A DNA stretch of 64,000 nucleotides from Sporomusa sphaeroides DSM 2875 (GCF_001941975.2 NZ_CP146991.1:3159001-3223000), one strand, 5' to 3'; counted from the stretch's first letter, positions 16,244 through 25,127 are shown. Notes: generated from the letters alone by a model not told the origin. Program-made: numbers and translations.

Positions 16244-17635
16244 TTAAATTTTAGACATTTTATTGAAACGCGTAACGGAATTAATCTCAATATCCAGTAT
16301 TTGGGCAATGCGGCTCTTCGCCGCCAGGGCATCGGCAGATTCCGGCCGCGCATTGGTTTCGCCGATATTCAATTGATTGCGGATATCCCTCATTACAGAA
16401 GAATCATGCAAATCGCTTAAACTGATCTTCAGTTTATCAGCGACATACTGTTTAGCCGCATCAATACGAAGTCCCTTAGCCATTTGAACCCGGGCCACCA
16501 GATCTCCGGAGGTCCTGATTCCACTCATCCCGGCTGCGACTCCATGATTGATAGGCATACCATAACAATCACCTACGCCTATCTACAACCCGTCAATCTT
16601 ACAAATCTCCACAAGCGCTTTATCCGCGCGGGAGGCAGCGTCCAAAGGAACGGCATCTGTCAGCGGCATACCGCAGACCCCCATGCCTACGTTGGGGTGA
16701 ATAGGAATATTGCTCACCTCACTGCAGGCCTTCACGAATGTGCAGACCCGGGCGATATTCCAGGGGAAGGATTGGCTGCTATTGGTATTGACGGTGGGGC
16801 CAAAGATGGTCACCCCGGCAGCCTCCGCCAGTTTTACCTGCTCATGAGGATACAGACCAGCCAGGGTCTTACCTTCAAACTGCAGGCCGCCATGCATGCC
16901 GAGGATGAATTCTCCGGCCATCCCCAGTTCAATGGCAAAATCGGGATGCATTTCCCGGATCTTTTTCACAGCCCTGAAAGCAGCCAGCGCATCGGCATCA
17001 CCGGAAGCGCCCACAGTATCAAGATTAATGCCATCGGCACCGGCCTCATACATTTTATGGGCGACAGTAACGATGTCTCTTATCGAATGTTCCACTGCCT
17101 CTTCCTGGGCCTCCCGGGCGGCGGCAATCTTCCCGGCAGGCAGAAGTTCTGCCCAATTTCCCACAGGCCCGTCAGGCTTGGTATATAGACCCAAATTGGG
17201 CATGGCACCGTAAAATACCGGTATGATGGTATTAAGCTGAGCATGATGCATGGCGCAAACCTCGTCATGAATGATGCCTTTGATGGGTTTATAGCTATAA
17301 TCGATATGGGCCAGTTCCGCAGAATCCATACATAAAATCTTTTCATTGATCAACAACGCTGTAGTTCTGTCGATAGACAGACCGCAGCGCACGGAAACTT
17401 TTAAAGTTCCCTCATCATTGGTCATGACAACTTCTTTCCCTGGTTCTACCGTCACAAACTTTGCCGGCATTGTACAAATTTCCAGGAGATGCTCTTGCTC
17501 CTCAGCCGTCAGTGGCGGAATTTGACCCCTTTCCGCCGCATCCTGGGTGCCGAGCAGGATTTCTTCCCGGATTTCATCCATTGTCATTTCGGCCCCATAG
17601 CCATCTCCATAACGGACAAAATATTTCTTTGCCAT
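16244..17635 (-). CDS. mtbB: Dimethylamine:corrinoid methyltransferase with in-frame pyrrolysine codon
   Basis: Demethylates dimethylamine to monomethylamine, methylating MtbC. The frame is interrupted only by TAG at 16583-16585, residue 351, in the context KIDGL-Pyl-IGVGDCYGMPINH, matching Methanosarcina MtbB Pyl356 (VDGI-Pyl-IGVGDPMGMPISH). Other MtbB stretches are HIDYSYKPIKGI, IPVFYGAMPNLGLY, GADGINLDTVGASGD, ELGMAGEFILGMHGGLQ and TNTNSSQSFPWN-like VNTNSSQSFPWNIAR. Full length is 463 aa against about 467. The start follows AAGGGGG. The gene is placed between pylSn2 and mtbC, so it depends directly on the cassette that decodes it. Confidence 0.96.
16583..16585 (-). other. In-frame amber codon decoded as pyrrolysine in mtbB
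   Basis: TAG at codon 351, aligned gap-free with the pyrrolysine of Methanosarcina MtbB. Confidence 0.95.
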
Positions 17636-17761
17636 AGATACGCCCCCTTCTTCTCTCTATTTTCTAAATTTCCCTTGGTATTACATAAGCCCCCCCTCCT
17701 TTCGCAGCTTGCGTCTTTTGCGCAAAGGATATGGATAAGAAAACCACGGGATTTTTTTTAT

Positions 17762-18085
17762 CTATAAAGTAGCTCCATAGCTTTGGCTCATATACGTTCC
17801 CGCGTATTTCTCCAGTTTCCACTGGGGAATTTTGCAGATACGGCAGGAATGAAAAAATAATTTATTGCGTAAACAGCGGGCAGCCCGGCTATGCTTCGAA
17901 TTTTGTATCAGGAATGTTTCATTGCAATGGGTAGTAATTTCTGCGGTGTTGCCGATAATCTTCATACTTTTGATGCCGTGCAGTTTCCCGCTTCTTGAGG
18001 GCCAAAGCTTAAGTTTGGTAACAAGTTTAAAAAAGTCGACATTTTTGCGATAATAGCGCTTCTGCTTGGTTGCGGTAAGGGCCAT
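17762..18085 (-). CDS. pylSn: PylSn: tRNA-Pyl-binding domain of pyrrolysyl-tRNA synthetase, copy 2
   Basis: A 107-aa protein with the same PylSn hallmarks as copy 1: LWPSRSGKLHGIKSMKI, SKHSRAARCLRNKLFFHSC and CRIC. ATG 18085 is 9 nt after GGGAG. It ends in TAG (17762-17764) rather than TGA. If that amber were read as pyrrolysine, translation would continue for 26 further codons, rich in Arg and Lys, to the TAA of the ATG-TAA pair at 17691-17696. The 126-nt gap before mtbB holds that start-stop pair and the mtbB ribosome-binding site and nothing else. Confidence 0.93.
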   Translation of the reverse strand: MALTATKQKRYYRKNVDFFKLVTKLKLWPSRSGKLHGIKSMKIIGNTAEITTHCNETFLIQNSKHSRAARCLRNKLFFHSCRICKIPQWKLEKYAGTYMSQSYGATL

Positions 18086-18123
18086 ACACCTTCACTCCCG
18101 TCATTCATAATCGCCCAAAGTCT

Positions 18124-18942
18124 TCAGATAACTAAAAAACACATGGTAGCTACCCCAATTTGCAACGGGTCATGCAGTATTCTGGCACTGTGTTTCCCGC
18201 GCTGTTCTGGCGGTACCCCTAAAGGAACTCCCGGCGCTGCGATGATTGTGCGCTCGGTAATATGCCGGGGAGGAATAACAGCCTCCGCCGGCGAGGCGTC
18301 CACTATAACCTGGTGCCTGCTTAAAGCATAATCCAAATCAGTCTCCACCTTGGCCGGCTGCCCTTGTTTCCTCAGCTCATCAACTAACGCCCGGCTGGCG
18401 GTTACATCGATATCGTATACGGAAACCAGTCCTCCCAGTTTTGCGACCAAACCGGCCGCGCTCCGGCCTACCGGCCCGGCGCCAATAACAAGCACAGGCT
18501 TTTCCGTCAACCCGCAGCACATTTGGTTTAAGGCCGTTATGTAGCCCTGGCCTGTCGCTGCTCCATTATCGGCTATCGCCCCGGTTCGCAGATTAAAAGC
18601 AATAAACTTATGATCATCGGCCGCAAATACCACCTCGGCCCCACCGTGTATAGCTTCGGCAATACCGGCAACATCAGAGTTTTGGGTAATAAACGTATCA
18701 AAACCAAGATAATCCAGGATACCGGCCACTGCCGCAGTAAAGCCGCCAATAATTCCCTGGCCGCTGGTAACAGGAATAACAGCGATTTTAAGGCGGGACG
18801 CTGAGATATGGTCCAAGTCCCGCTGGGCAGCCCGGGCGGCAATGGCCTTCAGACTGCACCCCGTCTTGCTGATTAACTCAACATCATACTGCGTTAGTCC
18901 GGCTACCACTTTACTGATATCGTCTGCTTTCAGCCGTGTCAT
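18124..18942 (-). CDS. pylD: PylD: pyrrolysine synthase (dehydrogenase), copy 2
   Basis: 272 aa, same length as copy 1, with NAD motif VLVIGAGPVGRSAAGLV (GxGxxG) and VYDIDVTASRALVDEL. Its ATG overlaps the pylC stop as ATGA, the usual translational coupling. Substitutions relative to copy 1 are spread over the protein rather than clustered at the cofactor site, so the two are likely isofunctional. Confidence 0.92.
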   Translation of the reverse strand: MTRLKADDISKVVAGLTQYDVELISKTGCSLKAIAARAAQRDLDHISASRLKIAVIPVTSGQGIIGGFTAAVAGILDYLGFDTFITQNSDVAGIAEAIHGGAEVVFAADDHKFIAFNLRTGAIADNGAATGQGYITALNQMCCGLTEKPVLVIGAGPVGRSAAGLVAKLGGLVSVYDIDVTASRALVDELRKQGQPAKVETDLDYALSRHQVIVDASPAEAVIPPRHITERTIIAAPGVPLGVPPEQRGKHSARILHDPLQIGVATMCFLVI

Positions 18943-20135
18943 TGTCCCCCACCCGCTTCTGCTGCACCGGTTTCAACCTCAACCGTGGGATAACGCTCAC
19001 AATAATGTTGAAGCCGGCAGGCTTGCTTAATCGCACCCATAATCCGCTCCCGCTTATTCCATGCCGCCCGCATGGTCGCGCCGGTGATGATGAGAGTAGC
19101 TACCCACTCGTTTTTGCCTGGTGAATACGTTGTCAGTGCTTCATCTGCTCCGAAAAAATCTGTACACAGGCGAAGCGGCCCGCCGGCGTCAGGCAGAATA
19201 TGTTCACCCAACACTTCAAGGGTATCGCCCTTTACGTGAATGTGCTCGTAAATGGCGCCTCTTTTCGCTTTGATGCTAAAGTCCTCCCACGGGCTTCCTT
19301 GGACAAATGCCTTACCGAGAAGCTCCAGCATATTAATACCGGTGGCATGATAAACGGCTGTCGGGGTTTGACTGGGAGTCCGGGCATCGATTTCCAAAAC
19401 TTTTAGCTGGCCTGCATGGAGAATGGCTTCTACATCCATAATTCCATTCAGATGCAAAAAGTCAGCCAAATTTAGCGCGATCTGCTCGAAGCTTTCTTGC
19501 TGTCTTTTTGTCAGCACCGCCGTACCTAGCACCCGTTTGCAGTCATATTGGGCATCCAGCTGAATCTCGGTAATTTGCAAGGTTTTATATACGCCCTGGT
19601 AGCCAATGACTTCAAGCGAATAAGAGGGGCCTGACAAATATTCTTCAATCACGGTATCGGCTATAGACCTTTTAACCTGCAAACGCTGAAGCGCCTGAGC
19701 AGTTTCCACCTTAATCACTCCCACACTCCCGCTAGCGCCGGAAGGCTTGATAATAATAGGAAAACCACACCGCGGCCAAGGCACAGGCGCGGGGATGGAA
19801 AGGCGCCTGAAGATTTCGTTGGAAATAATTTTTGAGGAAGAAATAGAATATGCGTTCTTGTCAAAAAGCAAAGGTACCTTTGCGTATTTGGCACTTCTGA
19901 CTAAACAGGTTAACGCTTCTTTGTTTTCTAACGCCGGGATAACCAGGTCGATATTTTTTAAAAACAGTAACCAATCGGCCCGATGAGTGACATCCATGAC
20001 ACAGAAATGATCACCGATTGCCGCAGCCAAGACCTCAGGTTTTTTATCAACAACGAAAACTTCCCAGCCCGCTTTTTTAGCCAGATATGCAGCTTCGACT
20101 CCCTGGAGCTTGCCGCCGACGATGGCAACTTTCAT
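18939..20135 (-). CDS. pylC: PylC: 3-methylornithine-lysine ligase, copy 2
   Basis: A 398-aa ATP-grasp ligase with FPIIIKPSGASGSVGVIK, VIEEYLSGPSYSLEVIG and LEIDARTPSQTPTAVYHATG. Start 20135 is set by a GGGGGG ribosome-binding site and by alignment with copy 1; the frame is open further upstream but only across the pylB end. The C-terminal tail differs from copy 1, and the stop overlaps the pylD start. Confidence 0.92.
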   Translation of the reverse strand: MKVAIVGGKLQGVEAAYLAKKAGWEVFVVDKKPEVLAAAIGDHFCVMDVTHRADWLLFLKNIDLVIPALENKEALTCLVRSAKYAKVPLLFDKNAYSISSSKIISNEIFRRLSIPAPVPWPRCGFPIIIKPSGASGSVGVIKVETAQALQRLQVKRSIADTVIEEYLSGPSYSLEVIGYQGVYKTLQITEIQLDAQYDCKRVLGTAVLTKRQQESFEQIALNLADFLHLNGIMDVEAILHAGQLKVLEIDARTPSQTPTAVYHATGINMLELLGKAFVQGSPWEDFSIKAKRGAIYEHIHVKGDTLEVLGEHILPDAGGPLRLCTDFFGADEALTTYSPGKNEWVATLIITGATMRAAWNKRERIMGAIKQACRLQHYCERYPTVEVETGAAEAGGGQ

Positions 20136-20158
20136 TATGAATCCCCCCTTCCGGAGCT

Positions 20159-21304
20159 TTAATGACGTTGTACAGCCCAGCCTGTATAAGTTTCTTTCAC
20201 TTCGTTGTTCAGCCGCTGGCAAGGAGCGAGTCTTGCCGAACGGGCTGATACCCATTCCGTATATTCTTCCATACTGGCCCGCACCAGACCACATTGCGCT
20301 AATACCGGCAGGATACTGTCAACCGTACGGTTACCGTCATCGATATCCAGTTCCTGATTGGATACGCCGGCCAGACCGGCCTCCGGCGGAATGATCGAGG
20401 TTACGACATTGGCGCCGGCGTTAAGGCGGTCAGCTAAGCCATGGATACCGTCCACATCCAAAGATGCGGGGATCAGACGGTCGGGAAAGATTAAGCGCAT
20501 GATTGCAATCATCAATAATTCTCTCGTCCGCGGCAGCGACGGAACATGCTGCATGGGTGTATCCTTCTGCGGTACAAAGCTCATCACCCGTACCTGATCT
20601 GCGCCCAGGCTCCTCATAGCCACCAGGGAATCAATCAAATCCTCATACCTTTCCCCGACCCCGGTCAGTAAGCCCTCCTCAATCAGGAAGCCCATATCCC
20701 GGGCTTCCTTTTTTCGTTCCATTCGTTCAGAAAAGCTTTGACCTAGTCTTAGTTTTGCATATAAGCCGGGGTTATGAGTCTCCTGATAGCAGGCATACCA
20801 CTCGGCACCGGAATCTTTAAATTGCTGTAATACGTCTTCCGGGACGACGCCTGCCGAAATCATAACCGGTATATCTGTACTTTTCTTTATAGCCCGCACC
20901 ATTGCTATCAGCGGCTCAAAACCGGCGCCATTATTGCTATAATACCGGGGGTCTTCCCCCATCGTTAAATCCAGTAAATGTACTCCGGATTCTACCAGCC
21001 GGTAAGCCGTTTCCATGATCTCGGCCTGGCTTTTATGATAACGGCGCAACGCTTGGTTGGACTTACGATATAAGCAGAACGTGCACTCATTGCGACAGTA
21101 TGTTGAAAAATAAACGAAACCATAGAGAAATACTTTATTCTTAAAGTAGCGATTCCTAAGCATTCTGGCTATAGCAAATACGCTGGAGATTTCATCCGCT
21201 GAGGAAATTCTCAATAAATATAAAAGCTCAGCCCTGGTCAGCGGCTCTTCCTCCAAAGCTTTTCCCAGTATCCTGGTCAGGATAGCCGGTTGTTGCAGTG
21301 CCAT
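20159..21304 (-). CDS. pylB: PylB: methylornithine synthase (radical SAM), copy 2
   Basis: 381 aa with the radical-SAM motif CRNECTFC, then LLDLTMGEDPRYY, GAEWYACYQETHNPGLY, VRVMSFVPQKDTPMQHV and GIHGLADRLNAGANV. It is highly conserved against copy 1 in the central barrel and varies most near the two ends. The first ATG after AGGTAGGTG was used. It lies 23 nt ahead of pylC. Confidence 0.93.
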   Translation of the reverse strand: MALQQPAILTRILGKALEEEPLTRAELLYLLRISSADEISSVFAIARMLRNRYFKNKVFLYGFVYFSTYCRNECTFCLYRKSNQALRRYHKSQAEIMETAYRLVESGVHLLDLTMGEDPRYYSNNGAGFEPLIAMVRAIKKSTDIPVMISAGVVPEDVLQQFKDSGAEWYACYQETHNPGLYAKLRLGQSFSERMERKKEARDMGFLIEEGLLTGVGERYEDLIDSLVAMRSLGADQVRVMSFVPQKDTPMQHVPSLPRTRELLMIAIMRLIFPDRLIPASLDVDGIHGLADRLNAGANVVTSIIPPEAGLAGVSNQELDIDDGNRTVDSILPVLAQCGLVRASMEEYTEWVSARSARLAPCQRLNNEVKETYTGWAVQRH

Positions 21305-21357
21305 CAATCATCACCTACCTATAGAAATGCATTGGCTTTTTCCAGCTTTGTCAGGAC

Positions 21358-22191
21358 TTAGATATTTAATCGCACTCCGTCCAGGTAACTTAGACTTCTT
21401 CCCATACTCTGGACATTTTGCGCCTCCTCTTTAACCATTAACAAGCGTTCCAGCCCAAAACCGATTCCTACCCAGGGGACAGTGATACCCCATTTTTTAT
21501 CAAGTACATGCGGTCCCATGGCGCTGGAACCCAACTCAATGCCTTTTATCACATCCAAGGTATCGCCATACACGACAGAACTGGTTACTTCCAGCTGATA
21601 TTCATCAATACCGGCGACAGACATAACCAATGCAGCCATTTCTTCCAGGCGTTGCTGTCTCTCGTTAAGAGGTAACCCCAATTCGGTTATATTGAGCATG
21701 GTAAATTCATTGAGATGCAATCCCCCCTGGGATTCCTTGCGATAACAGGTGCCGATTTCAAAAAGGCGGATCGGCGGCTTCCATAAGCGCAGCAAATCTT
21801 TCCATAAGGTGTACAGATTCGGCGCCAGCATCGGCCGCAGGCACCGCTTGGAATCAAGCCAAAATACCTGGGAAAATAACGGATGCTGATCGTCGACCGA
21901 CATTTTTGCCAAAGAGCCCTTGGATATAATTGTCGGCGTCATGACCTGAACGAATCCCCGCAGGTTCAGGGCTTCGATAAGTCGCTGTTCAAGTTTGCTC
22001 AACAGCGGCCGCTTACTATTGTTCTGAAATTCCGTTAAGTGCTGCCGTCCCTTAGCCACCAACTGCCTCTCCAGGTCTTGAAACGAAAAATCACGCTCGT
22101 TGGCTGATGCAAAACGCTTTTCCTGGCAAACCGGACTGGCATTAAGTTCTTTTAACCGTTGTTTTTGTATGGGTGTCCAGGTAATATCCAC
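21358..22191 (-). CDS. pylSc: PylSc: catalytic domain of pyrrolysyl-tRNA synthetase, copy 2
   Basis: 277 aa, with motif 2 FEIGTCYRKESQGGLHLNEF and motif 3 GIGFGLERLL identical to copy 1; all pocket residues visible in copy 1 (Tyr306, Asn346, Thr at 348, Tyr384, Trp417 by M. mazei numbering) are the same, so no change of substrate is indicated. Differences concentrate in the N-terminal 65 residues, which would face the tRNA. GTG start 7 nt after AAGGAGG, 23 nt behind pylT2. Confidence 0.94.
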   Translation of the reverse strand: MDITWTPIQKQRLKELNASPVCQEKRFASANERDFSFQDLERQLVAKGRQHLTEFQNNSKRPLLSKLEQRLIEALNLRGFVQVMTPTIISKGSLAKMSVDDQHPLFSQVFWLDSKRCLRPMLAPNLYTLWKDLLRLWKPPIRLFEIGTCYRKESQGGLHLNEFTMLNITELGLPLNERQQRLEEMAALVMSVAGIDEYQLEVTSSVVYGDTLDVIKGIELGSSAMGPHVLDKKWGITVPWVGIGFGLERLLMVKEEAQNVQSMGRSLSYLDGVRLNI

Positions 22192-22214
22192 CTAGATACC
22201 TCCTTGTAAAGTAG

Positions 22215-22286
22215 TGGCGGGGAGTACGGGAGTTTCACCCGCCTGCGCGAATTTAGAGTCCGCGTGATCTATCCGATCCACCCCCC
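22215..22286 (-). tRNA. pylT: tRNA-Pyl (CUA anticodon), copy 2
   Basis: 72 nt, CCA encoded, same cloverleaf as pylT1 with a 3-nt variable loop, 5-nt D loop and a single linker base between acceptor and D stems. It differs at position 17 (A for G, D loop) and 25 (C for T, which restores C-G in the anticodon stem). Acceptor, anticodon loop and T arm, which PylS contacts, are identical, so cross-charging by both synthetases is expected. Confidence 0.97.
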
Positions 22287-22320
22287 ATAATCTTCACGTT
22301 AACTGGTTTGCTTATCAGTT

Positions 22321-22338
22321 ATGCAAAATCGATGCCAA
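22321..22338 (-). promoter_or_regulatory. Sigma-54 promoter of pyl cassette 2
   Basis: On the minus strand TTGGCATCGATTTTGCAT: GG and GC separated by exactly 10 nt, close to the -24/-12 consensus TTGGCAC-N5-TTGCW. The predicted start lies about 12 nt downstream, some 25 nt before pylT2. Confidence 0.75.
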
Positions 22339-22353
22339 GAGTAAGAGCAAAAC

Positions 22354-22388
22354 AAAGGAGCTGCCTGTGACACTATGGCTGCTCCTTT
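22354..22388. promoter_or_regulatory. Inverted repeat in the pylT2-mttC control region
   Basis: 12-nt arms (AAAGGAGCTGCC and GGCTGCTCCTTT, one mismatch) around 11 nt, directly upstream of the cassette 2 sigma-54 promoter. Its place suggests a binding site for the sigma-54 activator, although an upstream terminator-like structure cannot be excluded. A second, weaker inverted repeat lies at 22588-22605 (ACCGA/TCGGT), just upstream of the mttC promoter. The rest of 22287-22841 has no gene. Confidence 0.45.
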
Positions 22389-22638
22389 CTATTTCCAGTA
22401 ATACTATGAACTTTTCACTTGCAGATATTTTTGATACCGGTTGCCTGTTTTTCTCTTTCCTGCTTGCCAACTCCTGGTAAAAGGTGAAAAAAAAAATTAC
22501 ACTGTGAAAAAAATCTTTACATATTTTTCCACCGGCAATCACTAATCCGGACCTCTGCTTGCAAAACTTTTTCCGGCAGGTAGCCGCACCGACAGCTATA
22601 TCGGTCTAATTCGCAAATAAAATCATTCCTGTTTTACA

Positions 22639-22656
22639 TTGGTATTATTCTTGCAA
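22639..22656 (+). promoter_or_regulatory. Sigma-54 promoter of mttCB
   Basis: TTGGTATTATTCTTGCAA, with the invariant GG and GC exactly 10 nt apart. It is followed by a leader of about 180 nt to mttC. Confidence 0.8.
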
Positions 22657-22841
22657 TAAGTTTGAAATGAGAAACCAAATTGCAAATTCACAACCCTTCA
22701 CCCTCCGGGTGGCAGGAATGTGTGAATGACCTTTGGTTACCTACTATCCATTCCCGGCTGCTATGCTGCCGGTCAGGAGGTGATAAGTAACTAAAACGTT
22801 ATTGGTTATGGCACACAAAATGTAGAGAAGGAGTGGAGAAG

Positions 22842-23474
22842 ATGGCGAGTTTTGAAAGCTTAGCCCAAAGTGTTATTTCCGGGCGGGAAGGTCAGGTTAA
22901 AGAACAGGTACAGGCCTTGATTGATTCCGGTACAAATCCCTTGGCTATTATTACTGACGGATTGATTAACGGAATGAATGTAGTTGGTGCCAGGTTTAAA
23001 GTAGGGGATATGTTTGTGCCGGAGGTTTTGCGTGCCGCCAAAGCCATGTCCGCCGGTCTTGCTATAGTTAAGCCCCACATAGCCGACAAAGATATGCCTG
23101 CCACAGGAACAGTTGTAATCGGCGCGGTTCAGGGCGACCTTCATGATATCGGTAAAAACCTCGTAGTCATGATGTTGGAAGGCGCCGGCTTTAAGGTTAT
23201 TGACCTGGGTATCGACATTTCCACCGAGAAGTTTATTGCTGCCGTCAAAGAACACAAAGCAACCATTTTGGCCATGGCGGCACTCTTAACCACCACCATG
23301 CCTGTTATGCAACATGCTATAGAATTACTGACCGAAGAAGGGCTGCGCGACACAGTGAAAGTAATCATCGGCGGCGCTCCGGTAACGCAAGATTTTGCAA
23401 ACCAGATTGGCGCTGACGGCTACGCGTCGGATGCAGCCATCGCGGTTGATATATGCAAGGAATGGGTCGCTTAA
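22842..23474 (+). CDS. mttC: Trimethylamine corrinoid protein
   Basis: A 210-aa B12-binding methyl carrier partnering MttB. The helical cap occupies residues about 1-80, then QGDLHDIGKN with His101 as cobalt ligand, VIDLGIDIS and IIGGAPVTQDFANQIGADGYASDA. ATG 22842 was taken because AAGGAG lies 8 nt away; an in-frame GTG 9 nt upstream overlaps the Shine-Dalgarno. First gene behind the sigma-54 promoter, 30 nt ahead of mttB. Confidence 0.93.
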   Translation: MASFESLAQSVISGREGQVKEQVQALIDSGTNPLAIITDGLINGMNVVGARFKVGDMFVPEVLRAAKAMSAGLAIVKPHIADKDMPATGTVVIGAVQGDLHDIGKNLVVMMLEGAGFKVIDLGIDISTEKFIAAVKEHKATILAMAALLTTTMPVMQHAIELLTEEGLRDTVKVIIGGAPVTQDFANQIGADGYASDAAIAVDICKEWVA

Positions 23475-23504
23475 GATATTATCACAAAAAGGAGTTGCTA
23501 GAGC

Positions 23505-24980
23505 ATGAAAAGAAATCTGCCGTCAGGTCATTATAACTGGGTCGGCTGCGGCATTCAGCTTTTTTCTGATTTTGATGTGGAAGCCATCCATTGCAGTACA
23601 TTGGAAGTGCTGGAGAAAACCGGCATAAATGTAAAAAGCGATAGAGCTATTGATATTTTCGAACAAGCAGGCGCTGATGTCGACCGTGAAAATAAAATTG
23701 TGCGGATTCCTGTCTGGATGGTGGAGGAAGCCGTGCGCACCGCTCCCAGAAAAATACTGTTAGCGGGAAGAGACCCTGAAAATGATATCATTGTAGAATA
23801 TGGACGGGTCTACGTCACTCCCTTTGGGACAGGCGTAACGGTTATTGACCCTTATACCGGCGAATGCCGGCCGTCAACAAAAAAAGACATTGAGCAGCTT
23901 GCCACAATTACCGACTATCTGGATCAAATGGATGTGTGCTGGGATACTGTAATTCCCAGAGATGTCAACCCGCATACGGTTTGCCTGCATTCTTATGAAG
24001 CGCATGTAGCCAACACCACTAAGCACATGTTTGTCAGCCCCGAAAATACGGAAACAGCCCAGCTTCTCATTGAAATGGCCGGGAAGGTTGTCGGCGGCAA
24101 AGAAAATCTAAAAGCCCGGCCGATCATTACCGGTCTGGGCTGCCCGATAAGCCCTCTGACCTGGCCTGAGTTTCTCAGTGACAGCCTAATTGAATTTGCC
24201 AAAGAGGATCTCCCCTTCCTCGTACTTACCATGGCTATGGCCGGCGGTACCGGGCCTGTTACTCTGGCAGGTACTTTAGTTACGATCAATGCCGAAATAT
24301 TAACAGGCGTAGTCTTAAGTCAGCTGGTCAAAAAAGGAGCTCCCGTAATTTACGGCAGCTCAACCACCAACTTTGATTTGAGAAAAGCAACCGCTACGGT
24401 AGGCAGCCCGGAGTTAGGGCTAATTAGTGCCGGTGTGGCCAAAATGGCGCAGTATTATAACCTGCCCAGTTTTGTTGCCGGTGGATAGGCAGACAGCAAA
24501 GTGTCTGATTTGCAAACAGGTCTTGAAAAGACTGTAACTTACCTGTTACCGATGCTGGCAGGCGCCAACATCATCTATGGTTCAGGGATGTTAGAGCTTG
24601 GCATGACTTTTAGTTACGGACAATATGTTGCCGATAATGAAATTGTCCGTGTACTCAGAAGAACCCTTGAGGGTATTCCGGTTAGTGAGGATACTATGGC
24701 TTTGGATGTGGTCAGCAAGGTAGGACCCGGCGGCCACTATCTCTTAGAAGACCATACTTCCGACCGGATGAAAACGGCTCATGTACTTCCCAAATTCATT
24801 GACCGTGACAACCGGTCCGAATGGGTCAAAAACGGCAGCGTCACCTTTATTGATTCAGCTACCAAGAAGGCTATCGATATTATCGAAAACCACAAGGCGA
24901 AACCGCTGCCCGCTACTGTCCTCAAAGAACTCCGCGCCATTGTCGAGCAAGCCGACAAAGACATGACGGGGCATAAATAA
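23505..24980 (+). CDS. mttB: Trimethylamine:corrinoid methyltransferase with in-frame pyrrolysine codon
   Basis: Demethylates trimethylamine to dimethylamine, methylating MttC. TAG at 24486-24488 (residue 328) interrupts an otherwise open 491-aa frame in the context PSFVAGG-Pyl-ADSKVSD, at the site of Methanosarcina MttB Pyl334. This marks a true trimethylamine enzyme rather than a pyrrolysine-less MtgB-type betaine methyltransferase. MttB-family segments include EVLEKTGINVKSDRAIDIFEQAGADVD, YVTPFGTGVTVIDPYTGE, AMAGGTGPVTLAGTLV and GGHYLLEDHTSDRMKT. RBS AAAAAGGAG. The MtgA-type acceptor enzyme is supplied from the pyl cassettes. Confidence 0.96.
24486..24488 (+). other. In-frame amber codon decoded as pyrrolysine in mttB
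   Basis: TAG at codon 328; the frame continues without any other stop to TAA at 24980 and both halves are colinear with MttB. Confidence 0.95.
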
Positions 24981-25089
24981 AAGCAACTAGCAAAGCGTAA
25001 ATACTACGACCGGTCTTTTCCCGGTCGCCATTAGACGCGAGCAGGGCCTCATACTCTTTGGCGGCACAAGAAAAGAAATCCGGTCAACA

Positions 25090-25127
25090 AAAAAAAACTG
25101 ACCCTCGGCAACGGGTCAGTTTTTTTA
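25090..25127. terminator. Bidirectional terminator between mttB and the sigma-54 activator
   Basis: Stem 25097-25104/25113-25120 (ACTGACCC/GGGTCAGT) with an A-run on the left and T-run on the right, serving both convergent genes. A further short hairpin, GACCGG/CCGGTC, lies at 25008-25026 just past mttB. Confidence 0.88.

Noticed and set aside
22315-22542. Minus-strand 75-codon frame in the pylT2-mttC control region
   Set aside because: Overlaps the sigma-54 promoter and the inverted repeat, and has low-complexity Phe-rich sequence from poly-A/T tracts.
22656-22841. Cobalamin riboswitch in the mttCB or mtmCB leaders
   Set aside because: No B12-box-like sequence or characteristic multi-branched fold recognised in 22656-22841 or 12325-12495.
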